DNA of 64,000 nucleotides, taken from contig JAAGOF010000109.1 in NCBI GenBank assembly GCA_010645155.1, positions 659,141 to 723,140 of the forward strand. Direction: 5' to 3'. The notes under the pieces were generated by a model. The model was given only the letters and a program-made list of their open reading frames with translations, searched no databases and was not told the DNA's origin. This DNA is from Tigriopus japonicus (lineage: Eukaryota > Arthropoda > Copepoda > Harpacticoida > Harpacticidae). Positions 38,621 to 51,286 of the stretch are shown here, piece after piece. Each line of letters opens with the position of its first letter. Positions within the stretch are counted from its first letter, which is position 1. Both the position numbers and the translations under genes were made by a program.

Positions 38621-40874
38621 ATATTCTAACTATCGCATCTACTACTAACCCCCTCAACTATACTTTAGATCAAATCCAGATCAACTTTGCTTGCTTCCTT
38701 GACAAATTCATGATCCCTTGAAAACAACCGATTTTTGACTTCCCTAATCCAGAAATTCGATGCATTTTTTGCCCCGCCCAAATTTTCTCTTGGTCACGAT
38801 TTCGCTTCAAGCAATTGTCTTTTGCTAAGGCGCACTTCACTTTACTTCACTTGCCATAGCCAAGAATCATGATCTAGTCAATGCATTTGTAACATGCACA
38901 GTTTTGAACCTCCCCAATCCCTTCATGCACAAATGAAAGCGCCCAAAAACGTATAAGCACCGATAAACTTCGGGTTTGTCATTGCTGTACAACCATGGGC
39001 CTTCTTTCCCTCTCTCCCACTGAATATCCAATCATCCCCTCACAAAAACCCAGTCTGATATGGTTTTGAGTCGCTTATGTCTGTAGAGCCATGTTCGGCA
39101 GTAAACTAAAAACACAACAAAAAATGTCAAAAACGTGGAAAAAACGGCATCCCTGACTTTTCAATTGATTTCATGGAATATTTAAGTGGAAGGTAACAAT
39201 GGCACCAAATTTGAAGTAAGAAGTGAACACATGTTTGGGGGGTTTAAATCAAATCTGATTCAGTACATATTCCCCTAAACTTTGACGGCTAAAATTATTG
39301 CAAAGGTTTAAATCATTTTTCAGCTCTACTTTAAGCAGTATTTTATTCAAGTATTCAATGATAAATGTTAGTTCGTAAGCTAAAAGACAAATTGAGGTTA
39401 CACAAACAGCAAATTGATGGATTTCGATTTTAACACCGCTCAAGTTAATTCAAATTTTGGTCTCTTCTTTGACAAAACTTCTCCGAGCCCCTTGAAGGTT
39501 GTTGAAGAGCTAGACTTTGAATGATTTGGATTGGAATGAAATCAAATCTCCAGCACAAAATTTGCTAAAACTTGATGTACATTTCGAATGAGTGAGAGTG
39601 TGAATTTATATCAATTTTATGTCCAATTCCATTCCATGAGAATCAAGTGCCCACATTCTTGTCTTCAAAGTTTCCCTCGAAAAGCCAAGACCAGCAATCA
39701 ACTTGAAATTCTGATTGATCTGAAGACAAAGAAATGTCGGTTTTTGACTCTTGTGCCCTTTCTTTATTGTCTTCAAACGACAAGAAGCAATTGCACGTTA
39801 TGCTTAATATACCTGTCCCTTGATGTTCCAACGAAAGAAAAAAAAGCACGAAAATCAAACACAAAATACCTATGAAAAAGTATTCAATCCCTCATGATAT
39901 TCTTGGAAGACTTTTTGCCTCAAAAGAAAGTCCTCTTATTTACCATTCTATTATCACCCTTTATCTTGCACTACAACTGAACTATGACTTAAAGCCTCTC
40001 ATTTGAATTTGAGCCGTTAAAACCTAAAACTAAACGACCTGTCCAGGTTGTTTTGAGCCCCAAATACGTAGGTGAAGATTTCTTGGAACAGATTTAAATT
40101 CTCCTCAAACGTGTTTTCAAATCCTCACTTCAAAACAATTTTTGAACAAGCAGATATGGTCAGGGTTGCCAATAAAAAACACATACATAAAATAACAACA
40201 AAACAAAGCCATGATAACCCCTACTTGGGAAAATTATTCCCATCCCCCTTATGTCAGCTCCCCATACTTTTCGTTTCCGTAAAAGAACCTCGATCATCTT
40301 TATCAATATTATAACGTTACTACTAGAAATTTTGTCATGACTATTGAATTATGAACAAAAACTTGAATGTTGTACATAGAAACGGAAATAAATGTTTATT
40401 AAACTTTTTGAACCGCTTACAAGATCTCATTTCAGACTGTCATCTTCCCCATTCGGAATCCATTGCTTGAATGTTTCCGTTAACCTATTTTTCACTTTTG
40501 TATTTCTGTCTCTCTGCTATGTGAATTTGGACATGCTCATCAAATCAAATTTACCATCATCTTGGATGCAAAATCCTAAATCCTTCGCAGATGATGCCTG
40601 CTCAATATCATAACCTCCATTTAAAGCCATGTTACTCTTGGCAACCCAAGAGTTGACTGTCTCCAGACTTTTAAGAGTCCTGACTGACAAAGCTGAGTGA
40701 GGACTACAAGCACGGAAGGCGTTCTAATCAGTATATCAATTATACTTGACGGTCATTTACATCTCTTTTTTAAACGAAATTTTTCCTTTTTCAATTCTCC
40801 TCCTTTCATTCTAGTTTTAAACTTTATGTTTTTATTCAAATAAACAATCAAGATTTCAGTGAAAAAATCTTTTC

Positions 40875-40897
40875 CTCTGAGACCCATGGTCTCAGAG
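40875..40897. repeat. Perfect 10 bp inverted repeat with 3-base loop
   Basis: CTCTGAGACC, then CAT, then GGTCTCAGAG forms a perfect hairpin in an intergenic, AT-rich setting. There is no T-run or neighbouring gene end to suggest a role. It may be the centre of a decayed palindromic element. Confidence 0.6.
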
Positions 40898-42931
40898 ATA
40901 TTTGTGATAGCATAAAAACGTCATTCCAATGCCATTTTGACCTTATTGTAAAAATGACCTTTTTGATCAAATGGCTGATAGAAAATTAAAGACAGACAAA
41001 TAGATATTTACCGCCTTTTTAAAACATAAAAGAATAATGTACCAAAAAGTGCCAGAAATATTTTAGATTCAAAAAATATGCTAAGGCAAAAAAAAATCAA
41101 ATTAATACCTGGCATAGGGGCTTTCTCTTATGATTAGAGAGGGGCAAAAAGTGCAAATCAAAAGAACCTTTTGGTTACCTAAAGTTGCAAAAAAATCAGC
41201 CCAAAATCGTAAAATAAAACGCAGAAAAAGGTCAACAGCGCAAATAAAAACCAAAAAAGCGCAAATAAATTTTAAAAGGCAGACAAAATGACGACAATGG
41301 CCTCTCTGTCTATACTCCTCAAAGAGAACAACAAAGCAGTGTTGCCAGATATTTCCAAATCAGAAGTTCCCTATTGAAAAATGGCAAATGCCATAGATAA
41401 CTCTTCTTCACATTTAGAACATGCTCTACTTTCAAAATAGATACAAAACATCTTTAGCCATTGCCCAAACAAAAATGCTTTACCACCAGATTTTCAATTT
41501 CCAGATTCCAGATTATTAATGAGTATTTCATTGTTTATTGTTTATTTTCTCATTTAGTGCTAATGCACTATTGTCAATTCACAATTATCACTTGGTTTAG
41601 TTCGGCACCAATATCACGTTCATTAAGAAAAGGGTAATCTCACATCCATTCCTTTAAGTAGATCTAGAACGTCTGAATTGCCTTAAATCAATACTTTTGG
41701 TTTCCAAATTCCTTTGTTCAAGTGCCAAGTATGATTTAACACAATTTTTTTCTGTCAAACCAAATCTGGCCTTTTTATTGATGTCTTTTAGGCACGACTG
41801 GATCGAAAAGTTCTGGCAACACAGGTTCGCTCTTTCGTCCGGACCTCACATCGTCACAATTACCTGAGCCCTTTCGGTCCATCACTAATTTCTTTATCAT
41901 CATTGTTACTGTGAATATATTGTGCTTTTTGCATTTTCTAGAAAGTTAGTTGTGGAAAAAAAAAACATTTTCCCCGTTTTAATAAACTTGCAACTTCTTT
42001 TTCAAAGCTCCAGCTGTGAACAATTCAATCTGAAACATGTTGCAAAATTGCTGTAGGAAAGAATCTACTAGAATAATCTAGAATTTACTAAAGAACGAGT
42101 CCAAAACTTATAACCTAGAATTCGAAAAGAAAATGCTACTGACCGAATAAAAAACCAGCATTATCAAAGCACAGAAATACATACATTCAAATGCAAAGTA
42201 GTCACTGAACCGAAATCGTCGAGTTGGATCATTTTGTTTCAAAAACGAATTCTTTGTTGGGAGAAGACGAGATTTTTTAGTGATTCAGATCAATCATTTT
42301 TTTCGAGCATTTGAGTCAAAAAGTCAGTGTGTTCAAGCTCATTCACGAGAGTGACGGCAAGAAGATATTTCGACTTCCATCTCGTACAAAACGCCGACGT
42401 ATCTCATTTCTTGAAAATTTCTTGCTGCAGATTGAAGGGTTAGCCGTATGAAGGAAAATCATGAGAAAACATCTCGCTGTTTTGGTTGGTTTGTTGACGT
42501 TAAACACATTAGATAATGATCATGGATATTGCATTTCACATAAAACAAAGTAATAGCATAACAATTTGTGACAGAACAAGACTAATATACAGCACTTAAA
42601 CCAAATATCCAACTAGCTCTTATGTTAATATCTACGAACCGCTGTCAATGAATACAAGTAAATGAAAAGTATGAATTTCAAGGCTTGGTGACTCTCAGTG
42701 AGTAAAAAAATTCGAAAGTATCGTTGATTACAGTGCGAATATCCTTCTCCAAATAAGGCCTCAACACAAAATCTGTGTGGATGGGGTTTCACTCTGTTCC
42801 TAACACCCTAACCACGCGTTCTAACACCCACAACACATTCAATGTCCCTGTTCACTGAGCCTACCACTACTGATCTCAAGAAACATTTCAATTCAGCATC
42901 TCAGTCAAATCCGCACAAGAATGAACTAACT

Positions 42932-45900
42932 CTATTCCACTCCTGGATCGTCTCCCTCAGCGTCTTTACTTTGATCATGGAGGAGTACGTACTCCCGTGA
43001 GCTGAACCCAAACTTGAGAACATCTTTCTCAAGGACTTGAACAAATTTCTGACTCTCGATCTTCTGGTTGTTCAAGAACGTACCATTGGCCGAATTCAGA
43101 TCCATCACATATGGCGTCACTCGTCGTCCCATGGATCCATCGGGACGTCGGAAATCGAGCAATCGGTATTGAAGCACAGCATGCTGCTTGGAACACGAAG
43201 GGTGATCCAAAGGCACATCCGCCACCTTCCGATCTCGGCCCATTAAATAGCATGATTGTCGATGAATGTAGAGGATGGGCAGCTCCTCACTGCCCTTAAA
43301 CACGTACAACCTCCATTTGGTCCGAGGCTTTCTAGCATCTGGAGGTTCACAATACTTGACCACCACCCCATTGACCAGATTGGTGTCTTGCAGAAGCTTG
43401 CCCGAGGTCTGCATGTTGACCCCTTCCTTTGAGATTGGGGCAGCAGTAGAACTAGATGCTGGAGGTGGAGCTGGAGGCGGGGCTAGAGAAGAAGTGGTCA
43501 GTGATACATTATTGGCATTGGCTTTTCGAGCCCGACGAGGGTGTGGAATGGGAGAAACACTACGAGAACGAGATGAGCGACTGGAGGAACTTCGACTTGA
43601 CGAACTCGAAGAGCTTTGAGAAGAGCTACGAGAGTAGGACGAGCTGAAAAACCAAAACAATAGAAAAAGTTTATAAATTCTTAGATCCAACACTAAAAAA
43701 GGTCAGCATATTTTTTCCAAAGGAGAGAACGAGTCCTAAAATACTTCAAGGCCAAATTGTTTTGTACATAGTGATGGAAACAATTCAATGTCCAATCATA
43801 TTCATGATAGGTTGCCCAACTAGGTCTACCAATCAGCCTTCAGGGTATATCATATGTCTGTTGAATACTAAGAGGAAATAGGCTTTCTTCGGAAGGTGAA
43901 CGGTGCTATACAGAAGGAACCAAAGAAGCTCATGGGAAAAAGCGACAACTAGGTCAAGTTATTGGTCTTTTTTGAAGCTTCAAATGTTTGCTGTTGTTGT
44001 CGCCAACATCAACAACTCAGGAAGTCCAAATTGCAAAGAAATTCGATTTTGCGATAAGTCTAAGTAAATCATGCCATTATCGATCAATTCAGTTGTCATG
44101 GTGCTCAAGTTATTGCGTTGATATTTTTCGGATCGAAAGGCTCCTATTTCTGCGTATTTACTCTTGAGCTTCTTGTTTGTTGGGCGTTTTTTTGAAGCTT
44201 CACGTGAAAGCCACTTGTCGCAAGGGTCAAGTTGTCGCTTCTTTCCCATGAGTCTCTTTTTGAAGGAACTTGCTTTTTGATTGTGAAAGAAGGTGTACTG
44301 TGGAAGGGATGGTGGCAAACCTAAAGCTAACAACCTCGCGTGAGAAAGATTGAAAGATTGTTTTTCCATCAGTATTTGCACAAAAAAACGGGAAATTACT
44401 TTGGCCTGAAGTGTGACTAACTAAGAAGAATAAGTAAAACAAATTGGTCATTTCCCGCCCATTTTTAAAAATAAAAATTGAGTTTGACTATTTTGCGCTT
44501 AAACCAACAACGCTCTTTTTTGGCCATTTTGAATGAAAAGGTTTTCACTGTTGAATTATAAACTTTCTAATTTATAAACTTCTAGCAGCTTTTTTACAAC
44601 TTTTTCCGAGCCCCATATGATAAGTGTACTTACTAAGACCTTCTACGACGTCTATGGTTACTGCGTCGTCCTCGTCGTCGATGGGATGATCTTGAAGAGC
44701 CTGATGAACTCCTAGAAGAGTCTGAACTCGAGGAATACGATCTGGACCTTCGCGATCTTCTTTTTCGGCTTGGTTTCCTCTTCTTCGACACGGATGACTT
44801 TCCTCGGCTTCGACTCCGCGTTCGTCTAAGATTTCCATCGCGATCTCGCTCTTTGCTCCGTTCACTTCGTATTCGACTCCAATGTGATCCAAACGTGGGC
44901 TCATCCTCCTCTTTAGAATACTCCTTTTCTCGAATTGGACTGGCTTCCGTGAACTTATCGTGTTTCCAGCGCTTAGGAGATCGACTACCTCCGGCCTTCT
45001 TTCGGCCTTTGTTTTTGGTTCGATCCTGAGATTCTGACCGCCTTCCACGAGGTTTTTGCCGTTCTTGTGTGATTCTATCGGACCGAAGTTTGGATCCGAA
45101 TCCGGGTTTGCTAGCTACATTCCGAGGTCTGGGCGAGATGGACCGTTTTCGGGCAGTTTTCTGGGCTCGGGATCCTTCATCGACTAAAGCTTTACTGGGA
45201 ATTTTAATACCGGCCATTTTGGCCAAGTTCTTGACACGACTAGATTCAGAAGTGGGTGGCCCACCCCGACGTTTTCGAGCCAATTTTTTGAGCATGATCT
45301 CGTTTTCCTTGTTGGTATCCTCCATCCGTTGGGACAGATTTGCGCTATTTCCACCGCGATTTCGATTCCGTTTCTTCCGTTTCTTTTTCTTTATGCTTCC
45401 GCTATTACTATTTGGGGGAGTCATGGATCGACTTCGTCCTCGGCGACCTCTGGATAGCGATTTGGATCGATCGGGTGACGGAGTCGTGGCTCGACGACGA
45501 GAAGTCGATTTGGGTGGTGGGCTCTGACAACGTCGACTTTTAGGCGGAGGCGGTGTCTCATCATCCGAGGAAACGCTAATGGTTGTGGTAATAGGCGGAC
45601 TCACACGCTTACCTAAGCGTTCTTTCGCTGATTTGACCTTGGGAAGTGGGATTGGCGGGGGCGTGGATCGACGACTTTTCTCTACCGGTTGTTCTACGTC
45701 TTGTTCATCGCCCTCTTCGGATAAACTTAGGCTTCCTTCCGATTGATTGTCGTCACCCCGCTCACTTTTCCCGTGGCTTTTCTTTCCGCTAGTATTGGGG
45801 ATAGTCACCCGAAAGTTTTCAAAGGCTTTGCGACTCCCTTTCCGACCAAGGGATGGTGACAATTCGGCATCTTCCAAAGACGACAATTCATCCGGCTCAT

Positions 45901-46579
45901 CGAGACTCACGGGGGATCGTGATCGGGCTGAAATTCGAGTTCGTCGTGGCTCTCCTCGGAGGAACTCTTCCGGTGGTGGAGGGGGATATCGTCGTCGCCC
46001 ACTAGGAGTCACATGATGAACTACTGCCTCAGGGTCATCATGGAAATGGCGTCGTCTGTCATCATACGGATAATACTGCGCGTCCCGCTCTTCTGACATC
46101 GGATATCTAATAACAACGGAACCCATCAGGCTCAACTTGATGATGACATAATGGCGTAAAAGCAAAAAATGGCTGATCGACCTTTTGAGCAGATTTTTTT
46201 TCTCTCTAACTCACCCTCGACGTCGACTGATTCTGGGGTGATATCTCAAATCTCGAGGCGGTGGTGGAGGAGGAGTCCGGATTCGAATCTCATTTTCGCC
46301 TTCAAACTCGCTCAATTCGGTCTCATCGGCCAAACTGTCCTCTTCCAATTCTTCTCCGGGTTCCAATGAGACCGACCTTGATCGTCTTCTCGATGGCGGA
46401 GGAGCCGCCGGACCCGTCGGACCCGCGGAATTGGACCGGATAGGACCTTTGGGTTGGAGTTGACTCTCGACCTTGGCTCGATAACGGTGATAATCTTCGG
46501 GACGACCGTACAACCGGTAATACGCTTCATCGCCAAATCCGGGGGGAGGAGGTGGGGGCACCCTTCGGACGGTGGACAT
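42932..46579 (-). CDS. SNIP1: SNIP1-like FHA-domain nuclear protein with long RS-rich N-terminus (complete, 3 exons)
   Basis: SNIP1 is a nuclear phosphopeptide-binding protein tied to the spliceosome, microRNA processing and Smad/NF-kB transcription. Exons are 46579-46215, 46106-44634 and 43643-42932: 2550 nt, 849 residues. Junctions are canonical; the second uses TTA^GTAAGT and ttttcag^C in phase 2, joining one RS tract to another (RRRRRS-Y-SSYSRSS). The start MSTVRRVPPPPPPGFG has context CACCATG; an in-frame ATG 60 bases upstream is less likely because its context is poorer. Exon 2 encodes a long Arg/Ser, Pro and Lys-rich region. Exon 3 ends with the FHA domain: YLMGRDRKVADVPLDHPSCS, SKQHAVLQYR, then DLNSANGTFLNNQKI, with the usual Gly-Arg, Ser-x-x-His and Asn-Gly signatures. 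Vertebrate SNIP1 is about 400 residues, so the N-terminus is more than twice the expected length. Confidence 0.9.
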
Positions 46580-46692
46580 GGTGAAAAAGGAAAGGATTCC
46601 CGGATATCTTAGCCGATGGCCGCTAAGGTTGAACTTCACTATAAACGTCTAAGAAGGAAGGTCTCAAGAGATGTGGGATGATGGACGACGAG

Positions 46693-47968
46693 CAGGGCTG
46701 CCAGGTAATTGGAGACCAAAAACGCCAGATCAACCTGTCAAAAACGCCAGATATCGAAATTCGCCGCCAGATTTTCTTCAAAAAAAAACGCCAGAATAAC
46801 GCCTGATTCCAGTTCCTTCATTATGCATTTGTTCTAGAGGAGACATATCATGTACTAACCTTTCATCAATAAAGATAGCTGAGTTGAACTTATCAAGCAT
46901 CCTTTGGGTTGATACAGTTTAATAAGACACATTTTTCGCACACATTTGCTCTCATTTAGATAGAATGAGACTTTGAATTTGAGTTTATCAGTAAGACCAA
47001 ATAAGACACAAATAAAGCAAACCACCATCATATTCAAGCTAATAATCATGAGTGTGAACCTTTCAAAAGGTTCTGTACCCTAAAAATTTGCTTTTGTAAG
47101 TAGTTGAAATATTTGGAAATTTTGTGTATTATTTGTTTGGCCTTTTACCCATATATTTACAAAGTTGGATTTTTTGGCATTTCTTGCACTTTATTAGCCA
47201 TGTTTTAGCCAACAGAAACGCAAAATCGTATTTTTAACCTTTTTTGTTTTTCTTTAAAAACTCTTCAGTTTCTTTGACATTTGAGTTTGTCACTGCAATA
47301 AATTGATTTGCCATTCCAATACGTTTTGTTTACCATTCAAGCATATATTTTTTCATCCCAACACACTTTCTTTACAATGCCAGCACATTTTTTTCCAATA
47401 TAGCGCATTTTGCTTGCACCTTTTTCAGCTTGAAAAGCATCTTCTATTTGCTAAAATCTTCAAGCTTACCAATACTAGTTTCAATGGCCCAGCACTCTCT
47501 TATATTAATTATAAAATGTTAATATAAGAATGTATAAATGATGATTATTATATGCATTCCTTTTGGTTGTTTATCTGAAATTGCTAGAAAGTTAACATAA
47601 AAAAGAGAAAACGAAAGAGATGGGCCAAAAACTGGTCACATTACTTTTTTTGTAACTAATGCTGTAACTTTGAGCTCTGTTATGCTGGATTCTGCTAGAA
47701 CAGTGTGACACTACTGTGTTTCTACTAATCCTACAAGTCAAAGAAAATACGCCAAATTTCACGATTTTCAGTTAAATACCGCCAGAAACTTGTCAAAATA
47801 TTCTTCCCCGCCAAACAGAAATTTCCCAACGCCAGACTGTTACGTAAACCGCCAGAATACCGCCAGATTTTTCCGTTCCGCCAATTAAAAAATCTCGCCA
47901 CCAGACGAGGCCTCAAACCACCAGATACACCAAAATCTGGCGGGCCAAACCGCCATCTGGCAGCCCTG
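46693..47968. mobile_element. hAT-like non-autonomous element, 1276 bp, just upstream of SNIP1
   Basis: The ends are CAGGGCTGCCAG and, inverted, the same 12 bases. A perfect 8 bp target duplication ACGACGAG lies at 46685-46692 and 47969-47976. Sub-terminal regions carry many short CGCCAGA/CCGCCAGA repeats in both orientations. No transposase frame is present. It begins about 115 bp upstream of the SNIP1 start codon, so it splits the SNIP1 promoter region or adds sequence to it. Confidence 0.92.
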
Positions 47969-48680
47969 ACGACGAGCTGTGTATGCAGCGTGACCAACTG
48001 TTGAAGATCAAAATGAGCTAAGAATCTTAGTTTCAAGGCAAATTTTGTGCAAAAAAGAGCTAAAAAAGAGTCAAAAACACTAAAATTATCATACTTTTGG
48101 ACCTTTCGTAATTGCCAGTATCTTTCAAGACATGATTTTTTCGAATTTTTTTACTTCCTTGAAAAACAGCCACGAAATTAAGGTTATTCTGTGAAGTGAT
48201 GTTGGCATTTTGCATGTTACAGATAGAGCGGGTATAATGAAAAACCTTTTTGAAGCAAAGAGTAAAGTAAGTGGAGGTTTTAGTCGGTACCAGCACATTA
48301 ATAGAGATTGTGAAAGACTAGCCAAAAGCTGACATTTTTTGCTTTAGCATGAGGAGCCATCGTTTGGAGTCGATTCTCCTGAAAATCCTTCATATTTGTC
48401 AAAAGAAAAAAAAAACATTTTTGAACAGGTAACATCTTGTTGGGTAGAAAATCTGGCAACTTGGAAAATTGTGAAAGGGAGCCAAAAATCCCTGAAATTT
48501 ATCAGAAAAAGAGCTAAAAAGTGGCAAAATATTTCAAGAGGACCTAAAAGAGCCAAAACAGCTAAATGTCTAAATTTGGAGCTAAATTTCCAAAATATCA
48601 GAAAAAAGAGCGTAATTTAGCTCTAAAGAGCTAAAATTGGTCAGGCTGTGTGTTTGTAGGCATAGAGATCTATAGAGTGG

Positions 48681-48775
48681 AGATACTAGAGCAGGCCGGT
48701 CGTGAAATTTCATTGTGGGCTGCAAGGGCCGTATATCATCAGCGACTAGTTAAACTTGCCCAAACAAACGTATTC
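48681..48775 (-). repeat. Dispersed repeat; empty-site copy of the locus filled at 55317..57076
   Basis: Read on the minus strand this roughly 95 bp segment matches 55285..55320 joined to 57083..57150. Shared blocks are TACGTTTGTTTGGGCAAG, CTAGTCGCTGATGA, CGGCCCTTGC and TTTCACGACCGGCCTGCTC. It lacks the 1.76 kb inserted there, and at the junction it has TTTAACTAG where the filled locus has TTTCAACTAG. It is a paralogous empty site of an unclassified dispersed repeat. Confidence 0.85.
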
Positions 48776-48855
48776 GTAGAAGGGAATTTTTTGAAAAACT
48801 TATAGTTTTCGGCATGTGGCCTCCTGGTTACGGTTTGCTTCTCCCAAATTATACT

Positions 48856-48968
48856 AATCCGGGGGGAGGAGGTGGGGGCACCCTTTGGACGGTGGACATG
48901 GTGAAAAAGGAAAGGATTCCCAGATATCTTAGCTGATGGCCGCTAAGGTTGAACTTCACTATAAACGT
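48856..48968 (-). pseudogene. Duplicate of the SNIP1 5' UTR and first codons
   Basis: These 113 bp match 46536..46648 at 110 positions, in the same orientation. The copied segment holds the SNIP1 start codon, about 14 codons and the leader upstream of it. The frame then runs into foreign sequence and stops a few codons later. All three mismatches are C-to-T or G-to-A changes at CpG sites of the gene copy. It lies 2.3 kb upstream of the real first exon, beyond the hAT-like element, and could act as a decoy leader if it carries promoter sequence. Confidence 0.85.
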
Positions 48969-50853
48969 AGGTTTAATGTGCTCAATAAAGATGATAATTT
49001 GATTCACAGGCATTAGTTCACGCAATTATAGGATTTGGCATTGAAAATACGTCTTGCGCACTTTCATTTGTACTATGATCTTCCCCTTGTTTGGGCAAGT
49101 ATTTCACGATATTCTTCGGAAGTATTTGCCTTTTCACGCATCTTATGGGCTACTTTGGCTATTATCAGCTAGAAACAAGGCAGACAAAATGACGACAATG
49201 GCCTCTATTGGGTCCTTTAAGGAGCAGCTGACTGGGAGGTCACAGTACATAAGACTGGGAGGTCACCTTAGTAATACAGCTCCAGAAATTGCACCCTGAC
49301 ACGAACATGTGACGCATTTTCGAGCTTCTAAAGGTATATTGGACACATTAGAACAGAAATTTTGTGCATCAAAGCTCAAAGGTTGCACGTGATTTCCATT
49401 TCACTGGTTCCGCTTGAAGGACTCAATTAGCCAACGATTCCGTGAGGTCACTAATCTAAACAAAGTCAGGGATTGGTTCAGAATTGAGCCCGCTCAACCA
49501 ATGACAACAAGGCAGCAATTTTGCGGACATTAGATCACTTTTGACGCTTCAACAACACTTAGCAGCGATGACGTTAAGGACCCCATAAACCATTTAGGCC
49601 AATTGAAATCAGATGAATCATGGAATAGTCCAAAGAAGATTGGTGTTAAAAGGAAATTTTGTAAGCTTTTCATCAAAAAAAGTTCCAATTATCTGGGATT
49701 TATTCATCAACAGTATGGCATAGGGTAGGTCACATTGAGCCTTGATTCTGTCCATGGCATATCATTTTGTTCACTTTCATCGGGTCATTCTGATATAAAG
49801 GTGAAGAATCTTCTAAAAATTGAAGTTTCTGATACTGTGGCATTTTTTCTCGAAATGTTTTGGAACGGTGTCGGTGTTTGGTGGTGTCACCCATTCTTAC
49901 ATGTTTTCACTTAAGCTTGCGTGTAGAATCTAGTTGTTTCTTGGCTTTGGTCTGGATTCCCATGGTTGATCGATTGGTGGGTTTGTTGATTGGTTGCCTC
50001 TACCATCCTTCAAACATCTTCTGATGCTAGTCATGAAAGGTCTTTTGGTTTTTCCCTCGTAAGTTTTGGACTAAAGCAAGACGACGCTTTTTGTTTGGTC
50101 GGCTGGCCGCGTCGGAACGGTAATTCAGGGTCAGAGCGGGAATCATAAAAATCCCAAACGTGCGTCCTTCGATACCGATCATCAAAGCGGCTTATGAGTT
50201 TGCTCAAATCAAAACCATGTCAATTTTTCAAAAGTAAATTACGTGTTCATTGAGTCAAGCGAGACAAGAGGGATGATTCAAATTGGTCTACAAATAAAGT
50301 TTGAACCCTGATTAGGTCTGGCCCTCCGACATAAATGTGAGGTTTGGTGAAAAGCTGTTTTTTTTATTTCACTCTTACAGGAAGCCTGAGTACTTTTTAG
50401 CGCATTTTAAAACACGTTGGTCCGTCGCAATATTGGTACACCACATGTAGCCACCAAAAATATCAGAATCATCTCTTTTTCTAACAGCATTGAACATTTC
50501 AAGTTTCGGTCCACCTGCGCAGCACGACTCAATGTCCGCGATCTCACATAGTACTAAAGAAGCAACAGGCAGGTACAAAATACGAAAAACAAAATACCGC
50601 AAATATCCATTCAATTTGCTTTGCATATCAACTAAACTACGAAAGTGTCCCTTTTTGATTATATCTCAAATAAGTAGATGTAATAAAGGCATAAAAGTAG
50701 TTGACTGACACCATCGCATTATTTTTAAACGAGTGAAATCTCGATCTTCAATCGAAAACTCGTCACACTTGAGAAATGAAGGCAGAATCAGATCGGCCTA
50801 ACGCCAATAAGCCTCTATGTTTGTAGGGGAGCAAGGATGAAGTCAGGGTGACC
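48969..50853. other. Intergenic stretch, no gene recognised
   Basis: Short ORFs on both strands show no similarity I recognise. It includes 49177..49206, an exact 30 bp copy of 41276..41305. Near 49225..49265 the phrase GACTGGGAGGTCAC occurs twice in near-identical form about 23 bp apart. Nothing else is structured. Confidence 0.35.
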
Positions 50854-50861
50854 ATTTGGAC

Positions 50862-51286
50862 CAGGGCGACCAGGTGTTTCTGATTGGATTCGGACAGAAT
50901 CTGAAATAAATTAGGACAGATTCAGACAAATTTCAAAATCAATTTAAAACTGCAAAATCTGTATCGAAGCAGATCATTTCAGTCTTTTTAACCAACTATT
51001 TGGCGGTAAAAACAACTAAAAAGCGAATTTGGCAAGCTAAAATTTGCAGCCTACTTACGACAGATTGGGGAGCGTGAAATGAGAGAATCACGGCAAATTT
51101 CATTTTTGGAAAAACAAGAAATCTAATTCGGACAGAATTAGGACCAAATTTGTTATTGTACATCCAAAAAAACAACTGGGACAGAATTTACAATTCGTAC
51201 AGCCAAAAAAAGTCGTCCGAATTGGCTTTGCTAATTAGGACAGAATTCTGATTTTTGGCCAAAAAATCGGACATCTGGTCGCCCTG
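50862..51286. mobile_element. hAT-like MITE, 425 bp
   Basis: The termini are CAGGGCGACCAGGTG and, inverted, CAGGGCGACCAGATG. Flanking 8-mers ATTTGGAC and AAATGGAC match at 6 of 8. The interior repeats GGACAGAAT/GGACAGATT-like phrases in both halves, typical of sub-terminal motifs. There is no coding capacity. A second similar end (CAGGGTGACCA) lies 18 bp upstream and may be from an older copy. Confidence 0.75.

Larger units (their letters stand above)
35542..42931. other. RGS 3' UTR and gene-poor spacer
   Basis: The first part is probably 3' UTR of the RGS gene; AATAAA occurs at 36902..36907. A short AGC triplet run (seven units) sits near 36448..36470. From 36.9 to 42.5 kb I recognise no gene. 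There is a degenerate triplet-rich tract (38160..38620), a perfect hairpin (40875..40897) and a 30 bp sequence (41276..41305) repeated exactly at 49177..49206. The end nearest 42931 should be SNIP1 3' UTR. Confidence 0.4.

Noticed and set aside
40157..40648. Possible hAT-like element (GGGTTGCCAA at both ends, inverted)
   Set aside because: There is only about 10 bp of terminal match and no target duplication, so it is not safe to call.
41792..41946. Possible terminal exon after a good acceptor, with AATAAA near 41980
   Set aside because: Several frames are partly open so none is favoured. The stretch overlaps a sequence (CTGGCAACAC) that mirrors CAGTGTTGCCAG at 41339 and may belong to a transposon end.
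43980..44381. 133-codon Lys/Arg-rich ORF inside SNIP1 intron 2
   Set aside because: It is not in a frame or phase that joins the flanking exons, has no recognisable domain, and is plausible by chance in a 990 bp intron.
46580..46639. In-frame ATG 20 codons upstream of the SNIP1 start
   Set aside because: The start at 46579 has a CACCATG context, and the upstream stretch lies in what looks like leader sequence.
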